Shown here piece after piece: positions 9,188 to 19,229 of a DNA stretch of 64,000 nucleotides (the stretch's first letter is position 1; every line of letters begins with the position of its first letter). A program made the translations under genes and the position numbers. This DNA comes from Myxococcus sp. RHSTA-1-4. Its GTDB lineage: Bacteria; Myxococcota; Myxococcia; Myxococcales; Myxococcaceae. The notes below the pieces were generated by a model. The model was not told where the DNA came from and did no database searches. It saw only the letters and a list, made by a program, of their open reading frames with translations. The stretch spans positions 124,001 to 188,000 of the forward strand of contig NZ_JAIQDG010000004.1 in assembly GCF_020037125.1 (NCBI RefSeq). The letters are read 5' to 3'.

Positions 9188-10429
9188 TCAGGCCCCGCGA
9201 TCGCGCAGGGCCGGGGTGAGCCCGGCGACTCCCACCAGCAGCCAGCCGAGCGAGAGGACGAGCCAGGCCGCGGAGAGCACGCTCCAGGCCTGGGGCGCCC
9301 CGGCCCGCAGCAGCCACACCGTCACCGCCACGCCCGTGGCCAGCACCCGCGCGAGCTCCAGCGGCACGCTCCAGCGCTTCGACTCCAGCATCCCGCTCCA
9401 GGCGGTCGCCATGGCCCAGAGCAGCAGGCTCAGCACGAGCTGGCTCCAGCCCGACAGCGGCGAGGCATGGTGGCTCACCAGCAGCATGAACGGCATGGAC
9501 GCGAACAACTGGAAGACGAGGTAGCCGCGGATGCCGGGCAGCTCCGTCGAGGAGAACTTCACCTCCACGCCGTTCTGCTTCCAGTAGCCCAGCGAGCGCG
9601 GCGGAAGGTCCGCGGGCCGCCAGCCCGTGGGCATCACCCAGATGCGCAGGCGGTCCCACCAGCTCTTCGTCGCGAGCGCGTCGCCGACGAGCCGGGCCCA
9701 GGCCTGGAAGTTGATGACCGTCGGGTCCCACGTGTTCACCGGGGTGGTGAGGCCGTAGGAGCAGGGCTCCACTTCCTCCGCGAAGGTGCCGAACATCCGG
9801 TCCCAGATGATGAGGAAGCCCGCGTAGTTCTTGTCGATGTAGGCGTCGTTGCGCGCGTGATGCACCCGGTGATGCGAGGGCGTGTTCAGCCAGGACTCCA
9901 CCCACCGGGGGAGCTTGGGGATGACGCGGGTGTGCGGGATGAACTGCAGCACCAGGTGGAAGGCCACCATCGCCAGCACCGCCTCCGGCGGGAAGCCCAC
10001 CAGCACCAGCGGCCAGTAGAAGAGGAACGAGAAGAGCCGCTGCGTCACGCTCGCGCGCAGGGCCACCGCGTAGTTGAGCTCCTCCGTGGAGTGGTGCGGC
10101 GAGTGCGCCGCCCAGCCGATGTTGGTGCGGTGGCCGAAGCGGTGGAACCAGTAGAAGAGGAAGTCGACGCCGAGGAAGAGGGCCACCAGCGCCAGCGGTG
10201 AGGAGGCGTCCAGCCGCCACGGCGCGAGCTGGCCCAGCTGCGCGAAGAGGGGCAGCACCAGCAGCGCCACCGCCACGTTGACGCACTGGTTCATCACCGC
10301 GGTGCCCATGCTCGCGATGGAGTCCTGGAAGCTATAGTAGCCGTTGCGCCTTGCCACGCAGTACGCGAACTCCGCGAGTGCCAGGGCGATGACGAAGGGC
10401 GTGGCCACGGCATAGACGTTCAGGGTCAT
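9188..10429 (-). CDS. Sterol desaturase / fatty acid hydroxylase family membrane enzyme
   Basis: 413 residues from the ATG at 10429. The three histidine boxes that bind the di-iron centre are all present: HRFGH (HX3H), HSPHH (HX2HH) and HRVHH (HX2HH). Several hydrophobic segments lie on both sides, and about 130 C-terminal residues add more membrane spans (LLVSHHASPLSGW onward). The length and AEEVEPCSYGLTTPVNTWDP region recall the alkylglycerol-monooxygenase-like branch, so the substrate may be an ether lipid or acyl chain. The reaction needs O2. It is transcribed divergently from an FNR-type regulator, with an FNR-like palindrome between them, so oxygen or redox control is likely. Confidence 0.88.
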   Translation of the reverse strand: MTLNVYAVATPFVIALALAEFAYCVARRNGYYSFQDSIASMGTAVMNQCVNVAVALLVLPLFAQLGQLAPWRLDASSPLALVALFLGVDFLFYWFHRFGHRTNIGWAAHSPHHSTEELNYAVALRASVTQRLFSFLFYWPLVLVGFPPEAVLAMVAFHLVLQFIPHTRVIPKLPRWVESWLNTPSHHRVHHARNDAYIDKNYAGFLIIWDRMFGTFAEEVEPCSYGLTTPVNTWDPTVINFQAWARLVGDALATKSWWDRLRIWVMPTGWRPADLPPRSLGYWKQNGVEVKFSSTELPGIRGYLVFQLFASMPFMLLVSHHASPLSGWSQLVLSLLLWAMATAWSGMLESKRWSVPLELARVLATGVAVTVWLLRAGAPQAWSVLSAAWLVLSLGWLLVGVAGLTPALRDRGA

Positions 10430-10465
10430 ACGCGCCGGTGTACGGCATCCGGACGGGTCTCCGCC

Positions 10466-10479
10466 TTGACCTGGGTCAA
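10466..10479. promoter_or_regulatory. FNR-like operator between desaturase and Crp/Fnr regulator
   Basis: A TTGAC-N4-GTCAA palindrome (spacer CTGG) lies in the 67-nt divergent gap, 17 nt before the regulator start and 36 nt before the desaturase start. It matches the FNR-class half-site pattern TTGAT-N4-ATCAA except for the inner T/A to C/G. The regulator next to it has an FNR-type recognition helix, so autoregulation and control of the desaturase are likely. Confidence 0.7.
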
Positions 10480-10496
10480 CCCGAGAGCACTCCCGC

Positions 10497-11084
10497 ATGA
10501 GATTCCCGAAGCTCTACGAGCGGCTCACCGCGCAGGTCCCCCTCCCCTCCGAGGAGTGGGAGAAGGCCGAGGCGCTGGCGTCCGAGCGGGTGCTGGCGAA
10601 GCGCGAGCTCTTCGTCCGGCCCGGAGAGCCGGCGGACCGCTTCGCGGTGGTGCTCCAGGGCGTCTTCCGGGCCGTGCGCGTGTCGGCGCGGGGCGTCGAG
10701 TCCGTCAAGGCGTTCCGCGCGGAGGGGGAGCTGATTGGCGCCTATGCGGAGATGCTGCAGCGGCAGCCCTCGATGACGGCGATTGAAGCGCTCGAGCCAG
10801 GCCGCGTGCTGGTGTTCCAGACCCGCGACCTCCACGCGCTCGAGCAGGGCCATGTGTGCTGGGAGCGGCTGGCGCGCCGGGTGGCGGAGCACCACTTCAT
10901 CCTCAAGGAGCGCCGCGAGCAGGAGTTCCTGGACCTGACCGCGGAGGAGCGCCTCGTGCGGTTCTGGGAGGAGCACCCCCACCTGAAGGGCCGCGTCCCC
11001 CAGCGCGACGTGGCGGCCTACCTCGGCATCACCGAGGAGGCGCTGAGCCGCATCATGTCGCGCCGCCGCAAGCGGAAGGGGTGA
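10497..11084 (+). CDS. Crp/Fnr-family transcriptional regulator
   Basis: 195 residues. Residues about 15-120 form the cyclic-nucleotide-binding-like barrel (FVRPGEPADRFAVVLQGVFRAVR). The C-terminus carries a winged helix with VPQRDVAAYLGITEEALSRIMSRR. The EALSR segment equals the E..SR recognition pattern of FNR, which reads TTGA-type half sites. The protein is short, lacks an N-terminal cysteine cluster for [4Fe-4S], and its dimer helix and HTH are compact, so the effector is not oxygen via an iron-sulfur cluster as in E. coli FNR. It most likely controls itself and the divergent desaturase through the palindrome 17 nt upstream. Confidence 0.88.
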   Translation: MRFPKLYERLTAQVPLPSEEWEKAEALASERVLAKRELFVRPGEPADRFAVVLQGVFRAVRVSARGVESVKAFRAEGELIGAYAEMLQRQPSMTAIEALEPGRVLVFQTRDLHALEQGHVCWERLARRVAEHHFILKERREQEFLDLTAEERLVRFWEEHPHLKGRVPQRDVAAYLGITEEALSRIMSRRRKRKG

Positions 11085-11172
11085 GCAGCGCCCCTCCCCT
11101 CCGGCATGTGAGACACGGCTCCTCCACGCACCCCACCAGCCGGCCGTCGAACAGGCCCAGGCGCGCGGAGGC

Positions 11173-12147
11173 TCACGGCACCGGCAGGCCCTGGATGGCC
11201 CGGGCGACCATCTCGGTCACCCTCTGGAAGCCCTTGCGCGTGGGGTGCAGCTCGTTGTCCCACAGCCTCTTGTAGCCGGCGTCCGTGCTCAACGTCCCGC
11301 GCAGGTCGACGTACTCGACGTGCTCGAACCCGGGCAGCTCGCTGACGCCCCTCAGCATGTCGTTGAACCGGTCCATCAGCGCGCGCAGGAGGTCGATGCG
11401 CTCCTGCGCGCCGGCGTAGCCCTTCTGCCGGAAGCCCGGCTCCAGCCAGGGGCCGGGCAGGATGCTCCAGCCTCCGAGGTATCCGCGGCCATCCGGCACG
11501 GGGTAGTCGTACCCATGGAGCACGATGGGAATCCGCTTCCCGGTGCGGAGCTCGCTCATGCGCGTCACCGCGCTCAGCAGCGTCACATACGAGAGGCGGA
11601 TGCGGTGGTCGATGACTCCGGCGACGACCTGCGCATTCAGGCCGGGGCTCACCGAGTTCCGGTGCTCGAGCAGCATGGAGAACGCGTCGCCCGCGACGTC
11701 GTTGCCTCCGCCCGACAGGAGAATCGCGCGGGGGACCTTGTCCTCCCGGAGCAGCTTCTCCAGCAGCCGGGCGAACTCGTCGAGCTGCCCTCCCCCACCC
11801 GCGCCCGCCTCGCCCGCGTAGGCCATGTCCTCCACCCGGTCGCCCATGTGCGCGACGTGCCGGACGTCATAGCCGTGCTCGTCCTCGAGGAGCTTCAGGA
11901 TGTCGAAAAACGGATAGTCGAACCAGGAGTCCCCCTCGGCGACGAGGAGGCCCACGGGCGCCGGCCGGCTCACCGCGACCCGGAACCGCGGCGCGACCCG
12001 GGGTGCCTCCACGGCGCCGCGCCCTCCACGGGACAGGACCGCCTCCCGCCGCTGCCGCTCGAGCACGGCCGTGCGCCGGTTCACGACCGCCACCGCCTGC
12101 TCATGCCCGGCCTTCATCGCCTGCCGGGTGCTCCTGTCGGCCGTCAT
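11173..12147 (-). CDS. SGNH-hydrolase-like protein
   Basis: 324 residues from the ATG at 12147, preceded by a GGGGGGAGAGC purine run. Block I is EGDSWFDYP with nucleophile Ser about 74, block III is LSGGGNDVAGDAF, and block V is ELHPTRKGFQ with the catalytic His. These are the SGNH/GDSL esterase blocks. The first 60 residues are basic, helical and lack a signal peptide, so the enzyme is probably cytoplasmic. The substrate (an ester of lipid, sugar or peptide) cannot be inferred. No operon partner. Confidence 0.85.
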   Translation of the reverse strand: MTADRSTRQAMKAGHEQAVAVVNRRTAVLERQRREAVLSRGGRGAVEAPRVAPRFRVAVSRPAPVGLLVAEGDSWFDYPFFDILKLLEDEHGYDVRHVAHMGDRVEDMAYAGEAGAGGGGQLDEFARLLEKLLREDKVPRAILLSGGGNDVAGDAFSMLLEHRNSVSPGLNAQVVAGVIDHRIRLSYVTLLSAVTRMSELRTGKRIPIVLHGYDYPVPDGRGYLGGWSILPGPWLEPGFRQKGYAGAQERIDLLRALMDRFNDMLRGVSELPGFEHVEYVDLRGTLSTDAGYKRLWDNELHPTRKGFQRVTEMVARAIQGLPVP

Positions 12148-12306
12148 GCTCTCCCCCCGCGAAGGGGCCGTCCCAGGATGGGCCCGGCCCGGCACCGAAG
12201 TGGGCCAGGGGCAGGGCTCGGGAGCGATTACCCGCGAGGCGGAGGAGGTGCACGCTGCCCGACACTGACCGTCAGGCAGAAGCAGGGTGGCCGTGACGGG
12301 CCGCGC

Positions 12307-13553
<1,247 letters not shown>

Positions 13554-14762
13554 ATGCGAGCCTGTCCGTGCTGCATGGAGAAGCTGACGCCCGGCCTCCT
13601 GGGCCTCGGGGGCCGCCGTCTGGCGGGGACCTGCGAGGTCTGTGGCGACGCCGTCTGTCAGACCTGCATGAGCACGCAGGTGCTCGAAGCGGGAGTGTTC
13701 CGGAAACGCGTGGGCGTGCCGGGACAGGAGCACCGGAAGGTGAAGGGGCGCGTGTGCCGCTCCTGCCTGTGGGAGCTCCTCACGGAACGGGGCGAAAGGC
13801 CGCCCTTCCCCGCGCCCCCCGGGCAACGCGAGCGCGCGGCACGGGCCGCCCGGGAGTCCTGCACCCATCCGGACGTAAAGCCGTGGATGGGCTTCTGTCC
13901 TGACTGCGGTGACGAGGTCGCCTGGAAGGCCGAGCACGGCAACCCGGCCTGCGAAGCGTGTGGCGCGCCCTCCCATCGGTTCTTCAACTGCTGCTGGGCC
14001 TGCGGCGAGTCGTTCGACGAGGAGAACCCGCCCCAGACGGTCGCCCGGGGGTACCGGCTCGAGTTCGACTGCGACTCCGATGACTGCACGGGGAAGGTGG
14101 CCTGGCTCATGCCCCACTGCCCCTGGTGCGGCGCGGAGAAGCACTGGCAGCACCCCGGCAACGGTGGCCTGGAGTGCGTGGCGTGTGAGAGCAGCCTCGA
14201 CCGGGCCTGGGCCTTCTGCGTGCGCTGCGGAGAAGAAGCGCCACTTCCCGACGACTGCCCACGGTGTGGGCTGGAGCTGGAGGAAGCGCAGTCCGCCGCG
14301 CGCTGTGAGCAGTGCCGGAACATCGTTTGCGGGGACTGCTTCGACCTCCGCGTCGTCCCGGCGGAGTCCGGGGAGCAACACGAGCGGCTGCTGTGCTCGA
14401 CGTGTGGAGGGGCGTTCGCCCCGGCCCCGGAAGCCCCGGAGCCCCAGGCCGCGGCGGACGAGGAGCAACGGGACGAGCCCGAGGAGGAACCGGAGGACGA
14501 ACCGGAGGACGAGCCCGAGGAGGAGGAGGCTCCACGAGAGCCAGCCGCCTCGAGAGAGCCGCCTCCGCCCTCTCCGTGGGAGGTGCTCGGAGTCTCGCGC
14601 GATACGCCGCTGCCAGAGGTGAAGCGGGCCTACCTCGCGCTGGTGGCGCAGTACCACCCCGACAAGGTTGCCCAGCTGGGCCCCAAGCTCCAGGCGCTGG
14701 CCCAGGAAGAAACGCGCCGCATCATCGAAGCCTGGGAGCAGGTCCGCAGACAGTCCCGGTAG
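13554..14762 (+). CDS. Multi-zinc-ribbon protein with C-terminal J domain
   Basis: 402 residues; AAGGAAG lies just before the ATG. Residues 1-290 hold many CxxC pairs (CPCC, CEVCGDAVCQTC, CRSC, CPDCGDE, CEACGAP, CWACGE, CPWCG, CVACE, CVRCGEE, CPRCGLE, CEQCRNIVCGDC, CSTCGG), so several zinc ribbons in a row. A Glu/Pro-rich acidic linker (about 300-345) leads to a J domain at 347-400, PWEVLGVSRDT...QYHPDK, with the HPD that stimulates DnaK ATPase. It is therefore probably an Hsp70 co-chaperone with a zinc-ribbon client- or RNA-binding part, laid out opposite to DnaJ. Confidence 0.8.
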   Translation: MRACPCCMEKLTPGLLGLGGRRLAGTCEVCGDAVCQTCMSTQVLEAGVFRKRVGVPGQEHRKVKGRVCRSCLWELLTERGERPPFPAPPGQRERAARAARESCTHPDVKPWMGFCPDCGDEVAWKAEHGNPACEACGAPSHRFFNCCWACGESFDEENPPQTVARGYRLEFDCDSDDCTGKVAWLMPHCPWCGAEKHWQHPGNGGLECVACESSLDRAWAFCVRCGEEAPLPDDCPRCGLELEEAQSAARCEQCRNIVCGDCFDLRVVPAESGEQHERLLCSTCGGAFAPAPEAPEPQAAADEEQRDEPEEEPEDEPEDEPEEEEAPREPAASREPPPPSPWEVLGVSRDTPLPEVKRAYLALVAQYHPDKVAQLGPKLQALAQEETRRIIEAWEQVRRQSR

Positions 14763-14801
14763 GGAACGCAATCCCTCGGGCTGACGCGCTCACCGGCGCA
14801 C

Positions 14802-14828
14802 GGCTCGGCGCAGCCCCTGCGCCGAGCC
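14802..14828. terminator. Bidirectional hairpin between convergent genes
   Basis: A perfect 12-bp stem (GGCTCGGCGCAG / CTGCGCCGAGCC) with a 3-nt loop lies between the stops of the J-domain gene and the DUF808 gene. It can fold in transcripts from both strands. No strong U-tract. Confidence 0.6.
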
Positions 14829-14837
14829 ACCGCGTCC

Positions 14838-15788
14838 CTACCCGGCCTTCGCCTTCGGGCGCACGGCCTGGATGACCCGCGTCACGGCCGTCACGACCAC
14901 CAGGACGAGCGCCCCGGCGACGACGCCGGTCACCGCATCCAGCAACGTGGGCAGCAGCGCCGCCAGGACACCACCGATGCCCGGCACGCTCCCCGCCCCA
15001 TGCGCGAGGCTCTCGCTGAGGTGATGCAGCGGGGGGATGCCGTGGCCGAGGATGCCGCCGCCGACCATGAACATGGCGACCGTGCCGGCGATGGAGAGCC
15101 CCTTCATCAGGAAGGGAGCAGCCACCAGCATCCCCTGGCCGAGCTTGCGCTGGGCGGCGCTCGGCTTCTGGCTCAGGTACAGCCCCGCGTCGTCGATCTT
15201 CACGATGCCGGCAACCAGGCCATAGACGCCGACCGTCATGATGATGGCGATGCCGACCAGGACGGCGACCCGCTGCCCGAAGGACGCGGCGGCGACCGTG
15301 CCAAGCGAGATGACGACGATTTCCGCCGAGAGGATGAAGTCGGTCCGGATGGCGCCTTTGATCTTGTCCTTCTCGAACGCGACCATGTCGACCGCCGGGT
15401 TGGCGACGGCCTTGACGAGCTCCTCGTGGTGGGACTCTTCCTCCGCCTTGCTGTGCAGGAACTTGTGGGCCAGCTTCTCGAAGCCCTCGTAGCAGAGGAA
15501 CGCGCCGCCCAGCATCAGCAGCGGGGTGATGAGCCAGGGCGCCAGGGCACTGATGGCCAGGGCGGCGGGGACCAGGATGGCCTTGTTGACCAGCGAGCCC
15601 TTGGCGACCGCCCAGACCACGGGCAGCTCGCGATCGGTGTTGACGCCCGCCACCTGCTGGGCGTTCAGCGCGAGGTCGTCACCCAGCACACCCGCGGTCT
15701 TCTTGGTGGCGATCTTGGTCATCGCCGCGACGTCGTCCAGCAGGCTGGCGATGTCGTCAATCAGGGTAAAGAGGCTGCTTCCGGCCAC
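14838..15788 (-). CDS. yedI: DUF808 family membrane protein (YedI-like)
   Basis: 316 residues. The N-terminus [48 protein letters not shown] is characteristic of DUF808/YedI. About six hydrophobic segments follow, with [22 protein letters not shown] and a cytoplasmic charged region rich in Lys/Glu/His ([12 protein letters not shown]). The family is widespread in Proteobacteria and has no settled role; transport or envelope functions have been suggested. It stands alone, convergent to the J-domain gene. Confidence 0.9.
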   Translation of the reverse strand: MAGSSLFTLIDDIASLLDDVAAMTKIATKKTAGVLGDDLALNAQQVAGVNTDRELPVVWAVAKGSLVNKAILVPAALAISALAPWLITPLLMLGGAFLCYEGFEKLAHKFLHSKAEEESHHEELVKAVANPAVDMVAFEKDKIKGAIRTDFILSAEIVVISLGTVAAASFGQRVAVLVGIAIIMTVGVYGLVAGIVKIDDAGLYLSQKPSAAQRKLGQGMLVAAPFLMKGLSIAGTVAMFMVGGGILGHGIPPLHHLSESLAHGAGSVPGIGGVLAALLPTLLDAVTGVVAGALVLVVVTAVTRVIQAVRPKAKAG

Positions 15789-15936
15789 GTTGATCTTCCT
15801 GTTGCTATGGGTCTCGCGGGTATACCTCGACTCGCCGAGAAGAGCCCGGGACTCCTGGTGGAACGCGTCCTCGCCTCTTTAAAGCGGCCGTCCCGGGGGC
15901 GAAAGGGCCATGCCGTCCGCCCCCGGGCCCGAAGGG

Positions 15937-16467
15937 CTACTGGCAGTCGTCCAGGCCGTAGTTGAAGTCCCTGCGCGGCGTCTGGCCGGGGTCCTGGTTG
16001 ATGGCCGCGATGTCCAGCTCGCTGTAGGAGACGGTCTGCGTGCCGCCAATCACCATCTGCGTCTTCTGCACGCGCGTGGTGGACAGCACCACCTTGCCCG
16101 TCGTGCCGCCAGGCTCGACGCGGAAGCAGTTCATGATGCGCGCGTCCACCGTGGACTTGTAGCAGACCGTGTACTGCCCCAGCACGTCACGCTTCGTGTA
16201 GGTGCAGCGGCAGTCCCACGGGTCGTACTCCTCGTAGACGTGCGCGGCCTCGTAGCCGGTGGCCGTCTGCACCACCTCCAGGTACGAGCCGTCCTGAGGC
16301 TGGTCGCAGCGCAGCAGCGTGTCGCCGACCGCGCCCTGCTTCACCTCCGCCATCTCCGGCACCACCTCGGTCGCCGACAGCGGATCCTGCCGGGGCGCTC
16401 CCTCGCAGCCCAGGAAGAGGACGGAACTCGTGAGAAGCATCGCGGAGAATCGCAGGGGGGAACGCAT
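15937..16467 (-). CDS. Predicted lipoprotein, unknown function
   Basis: 176 residues from the ATG at 16467, with AGGAG 6 nt upstream. Signal peptide with lipobox SSVLFLGC, so a lipid-anchored envelope protein. The mature part has several cysteines (LRCDQ, DCRCTYTK, VCYKS, MNCFR, DDCQ) that could form disulfides. No domain recognised. It lies just downstream of a second small lipoprotein on the same strand, separated by 101 nt, so the two may be co-expressed. Confidence 0.75.
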   Translation of the reverse strand: MRSPLRFSAMLLTSSVLFLGCEGAPRQDPLSATEVVPEMAEVKQGAVGDTLLRCDQPQDGSYLEVVQTATGYEAAHVYEEYDPWDCRCTYTKRDVLGQYTVCYKSTVDARIMNCFRVEPGGTTGKVVLSTTRVQKTQMVIGGTQTVSYSELDIAAINQDPGQTPRRDFNYGLDDCQ

Positions 16468-16568
16468 GGTGGCTCCTGAGGTGAATGCCCGGGTCATCCC
16501 GGACTTCACGCATGGGAGCTTTTCCTGGCCTGAAGCGCAATCCACTTTTCCGTGAATTCCCCGCGGGC

Positions 16569-16922
16569 CTACTGGATGGTCAGGGAGAGCTGATCCCCCG
16601 CGCGAACCGGCAGCTCTTCCTCGCTGAGCGAGCTCCCGTCCGAACCGATGGTCTCCAGGCCGAAGCGGATCCGGTCCCTGTCGCCCAGGAGCTGGGGCGG
16701 GATGACGAAGCCGCGGGTCGTCATTCCCGGAACCGTGCCCAGGCGGACCCGGCGCGTCGCATTCAGCACGTAGAGGTTGAAGTCGACGGTCTTCAGGTTC
16801 CTCACCTCGACGGTCGTCGTCGGAGGAGGCGGATTGCTGGGGTCTCCCGCCGTCTGCGTACCGCTGCACGCGGCCACGCAGACGAGCAGGAGGAGGAACG
16901 GCAGCATCGGCATCGCACGCAT
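16569..16922 (-). CDS. Small predicted lipoprotein
   Basis: 117 residues from the ATG at 16922; GGGAGAGG lies about 5 nt upstream. The signal peptide ends in lipobox VCVAAC, followed by a Pro/Thr-rich linker and a small beta-rich domain (TTTVEVRNLKTVDFNLYVLN ... RRVRLGTVPGMTTRGFVIP). Comparable small lipoproteins with one beta-sandwich domain are common in Gram-negatives of the delta and gemmatimonad groups, without known function. It follows the sugar dehydrogenase on the same strand after 56 nt, so a transcriptional unit is possible. Confidence 0.72.
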   Translation of the reverse strand: MRAMPMLPFLLLLVCVAACSGTQTAGDPSNPPPPTTTVEVRNLKTVDFNLYVLNATRRVRLGTVPGMTTRGFVIPPQLLGDRDRIRFGLETIGSDGSSLSEEELPVRAGDQLSLTIQ

Positions 16923-16978
16923 GGCACCTCTCCCATGGCTCACCGTCGCGGGCGAGCCGTCTTGCTTCGCGTAACGGG

Positions 16979-18280
16979 TCACCGCGGCGTGAGCTTGAGG
17001 AGGCGTCCGTTGGAGGCGTCCGTGAGCACATACAGAGCGCCCTCGGGGCCCTGGACGACCTCGCGGATGCGAGCGTCCAGCTCGGTGAGTAGCCGCTCCT
17101 CGCCCACCACGCGGTCGTCCTTCATGACCAGCCGCACCAGGGCATGGCTGGACAGGCCACCGATGAAGATGTTGTCACGCCACTCGGGGAAGAGCTCCCC
17201 GGAGTAGATGACCATGCCCGAGGGGGAGATGACCGGGTCCCAGTAGTACACGGGCTGCTCCATGCCCGGGCCCTGGGTGCTCTTGTGGATGGGCGCGCCG
17301 GAGTACTCCTCGCCGTAGCCGATGGTGGGCCAGCCATAGTCCTTGCCCTTTCCGATGAGGTTGAGCTCGTCGCCACCGCGCGGCCCCATCTCCACCACCC
17401 AGAGGCGATTCCGGGAGTCCAGCGCCGCGGACAGGATGTTCCGGTGGCCCAGGGACCAGATCTCCGGCCGGGCATCCTCGCGGCCCACGAACGGGTTGTC
17501 CTTGGGGACCGAGCCATCCGGGTTGATGCGGACGAGCTTCCCGAAGTGGCTCTTCAAGTCCCTCGCCTGGACCCGGCCGGCCAGGATGGACCGCTCCCCC
17601 AGCGTGATGAACAGCTTGCCGTCGGGCGTGAACACGAGGCGCCCGCCCGCGTGCAGGGTCGACTCCAGCGTGGGCTGCATGCGGAAGATTATCCGCAGGT
17701 CGTCCACCCGAGGCTTCGCGCCGTCCACGAGCTTCGCGCGCGCCACCGCCAGGCCGTTGCCGCCCTCGCGCGGCTCGTAATAGGCCCAGTAGATGAGGCC
17801 ACTCTTCGGGTAGTCGGGGCCGACCTCCACGTCGAGCAGACCGCCCTGGTTGCGCCCGTCCACGGGCGGCAGCCCCGCGACGGGCGGGGACTTCTTCCCG
17901 TCGGGGGTGACGATGAAGAGGTCCCCGGTCGGTTTCTCCGTCACCAGCATGCGCCGGTCCGGCAGGAACGCGATGGCCCAGGGCTTGTTGAAGCCGGAGG
18001 CAATCTCGGTGACCTGGAAGGGCGTACGCGTCTGGACGCCCGGGGCGCGGGTCTGCCCGGGGAAGGCTGGCTTGAACTCGGGCACGTTCGGAGGCGCCGT
18101 CTCCAGCGGGGCCGCCTCGGGGCCAGGAGTCTCTCGGGGCTGCGTCTGCTGGCTGCCGCCCGCGCGGCCCGGGGCGAGGTTGCCCCGCTCGCCCGAGGGC
18201 TGGCGAGCGCTCTGGCCATATGCCGGCCCCAGTCCCGACACGAGGGCGGCGAGCCCCAGGGCCTTCATCCACGTGCGCAT
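16979..18280 (-). CDS. PQQ-dependent sugar dehydrogenase (soluble aldose dehydrogenase type)
   Basis: 433 residues from the ATG at 18280, with GGAGA 7 nt upstream. A signal peptide (MKALGLAALVSGLGPAYGQ) and a Gln/Pro-rich linker precede the propeller. Family motifs: ASGFNKPWAIAFLPDRRMLVTEK, GGLLDVEVGPDY, HAGGRLVFTPDGKLFITLGER, SLGHRNILSAALDSRNRLWVVEMGPRGGDELN, and YGWPTIGYGEEYSG. These match the six-bladed YliI/Asd enzymes that oxidise aldoses at C1 with PQQ in the periplasm. No PQQ synthesis genes are nearby. Confidence 0.9.
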   Translation of the reverse strand: MRTWMKALGLAALVSGLGPAYGQSARQPSGERGNLAPGRAGGSQQTQPRETPGPEAAPLETAPPNVPEFKPAFPGQTRAPGVQTRTPFQVTEIASGFNKPWAIAFLPDRRMLVTEKPTGDLFIVTPDGKKSPPVAGLPPVDGRNQGGLLDVEVGPDYPKSGLIYWAYYEPREGGNGLAVARAKLVDGAKPRVDDLRIIFRMQPTLESTLHAGGRLVFTPDGKLFITLGERSILAGRVQARDLKSHFGKLVRINPDGSVPKDNPFVGREDARPEIWSLGHRNILSAALDSRNRLWVVEMGPRGGDELNLIGKGKDYGWPTIGYGEEYSGAPIHKSTQGPGMEQPVYYWDPVISPSGMVIYSGELFPEWRDNIFIGGLSSHALVRLVMKDDRVVGEERLLTELDARIREVVQGPEGALYVLTDASNGRLLKLTPR

Positions 18281-18439
18281 GGTGCTGTCTCCACGGTGCT
18301 CGAAGAGGTTCCGGTGCAGATAAGCACGGCGCGCGTGGATCTCCGCCAAGACTGTCGCGCGGATGTTCTCGCCTTGTCAGGTGGCGGCGGCGGGTCCCGT
18401 CGGATGGGCCAAACGCACGGACACGAACGAAGACACGCC

Positions 18440-19171
18440 ATGCCCAAGCTGAACCAGATCATCGCCGTCGAGAAGGGCGTCAAGAACCGCTCCCAGCAGG
18501 AGCTGACCCAGGCGCATCACGACCTCCAGAAGCCACAACTCCTCAGCGGCATCTCCCGCACCTACCAACCCCGTGACGAGGAGGGTGAGCGCTTTCCGCC
18601 CGAATCCACGCGGGTGCAGGTGCGCACCGACGACGTGCTGAAGAAGACCCGGGAGATCCTCACCCGCCTCTTCGACGTCACCGCCACCAAGGACCTCACC
18701 AACTGCCACGCGAAGGCGGACGTGCGCGTGGACGGCAAGGTGGTGCTCAAGGGCGTTCCGGCCACGTACCTGCTCTTCCTGGAGAAGCAGCTCGTGGACC
18801 TCCACACCTTTGTGAAGAAGCTGCCCACGCTGGACCCGTCCGAGACGTGGGTCCCCGACCCCGCCCAGGGCCTGTGGGCCACCGAGCCGGTGCAGACGGC
18901 GAAGACGAAGAAGGTCCCGCGCAACCACGTGAAGTCCGAGGCCACGGACAAGCACCCGGCGCAGGTCGAGGTGTATTACGAGGACATCGTGGTCGGTTAC
19001 TGGAAGACCGTGAAGTTCTCCGGCGCCCTCCCCGCCCTCCGGGTCAATGACATGCTGGAGCGCGTCGAGAAGCTGCAGCAGGCCGTCAAGTTCGCGCGCG
19101 AGGAGGCCAACGCCGTGGAGGTGGAGGAGCTGAAGGCGGGCGACGTGCTCCTCGGCTACGTGTTCGGCTAG
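18440..19171 (+). CDS. Conserved protein of unknown function, upstream of the tRNA-like RNAs
   Basis: 243 residues from the ATG at 18440. I recognise the family as conserved in myxobacteria and actinobacteria but know no experimental function. It is soluble, with no signal or membrane segment. Residues about 1-45 are helical (MPKLNQIIAVEKGVKNRSQ, then an ELTQAHHDL segment). A central part contains TATKDLTNCHAKADVRVDG, followed by a KTKKVPRNHVKSEATDKHPAQ basic stretch that could bind RNA. The C-terminal helix (DMLERVEKLQQAVKFAREEAN) looks coiled. Two permuted tRNA-like RNAs start 50-60 nt beyond its stop on the same strand with no terminator between, so co-transcription and an RNA-protein partnership are plausible. 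Promoter-proximal region is shared with the divergent sugar dehydrogenase. Confidence 0.85.
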   Translation: MPKLNQIIAVEKGVKNRSQQELTQAHHDLQKPQLLSGISRTYQPRDEEGERFPPESTRVQVRTDDVLKKTREILTRLFDVTATKDLTNCHAKADVRVDGKVVLKGVPATYLLFLEKQLVDLHTFVKKLPTLDPSETWVPDPAQGLWATEPVQTAKTKKVPRNHVKSEATDKHPAQVEVYYEDIVVGYWKTVKFSGALPALRVNDMLERVEKLQQAVKFAREEANAVEVEELKAGDVLLGYVFG

Positions 19172-19197
19172 CCCCGGCGCCACGAGATTTCGGAGTA

Positions 19198-19222
19198 CAG
19201 ACTCAAACTCAGCAGCAGACTC
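19198..19222 (+). repeat. CAGACTC heptamer pair upstream of tRNA-like RNA A
   Basis: CAGACTC occurs at 19198-19204 and 19216-19222, 18 nt apart, just before the first RNA. The same heptamer occurs twice before the second RNA. It could be a protein or RNA binding site or a processing signal. The first copy also closes a small GAGT/ACTC hairpin at 19193-19204. Confidence 0.5.
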
Positions 19223-19229
19223 ACGCGAA

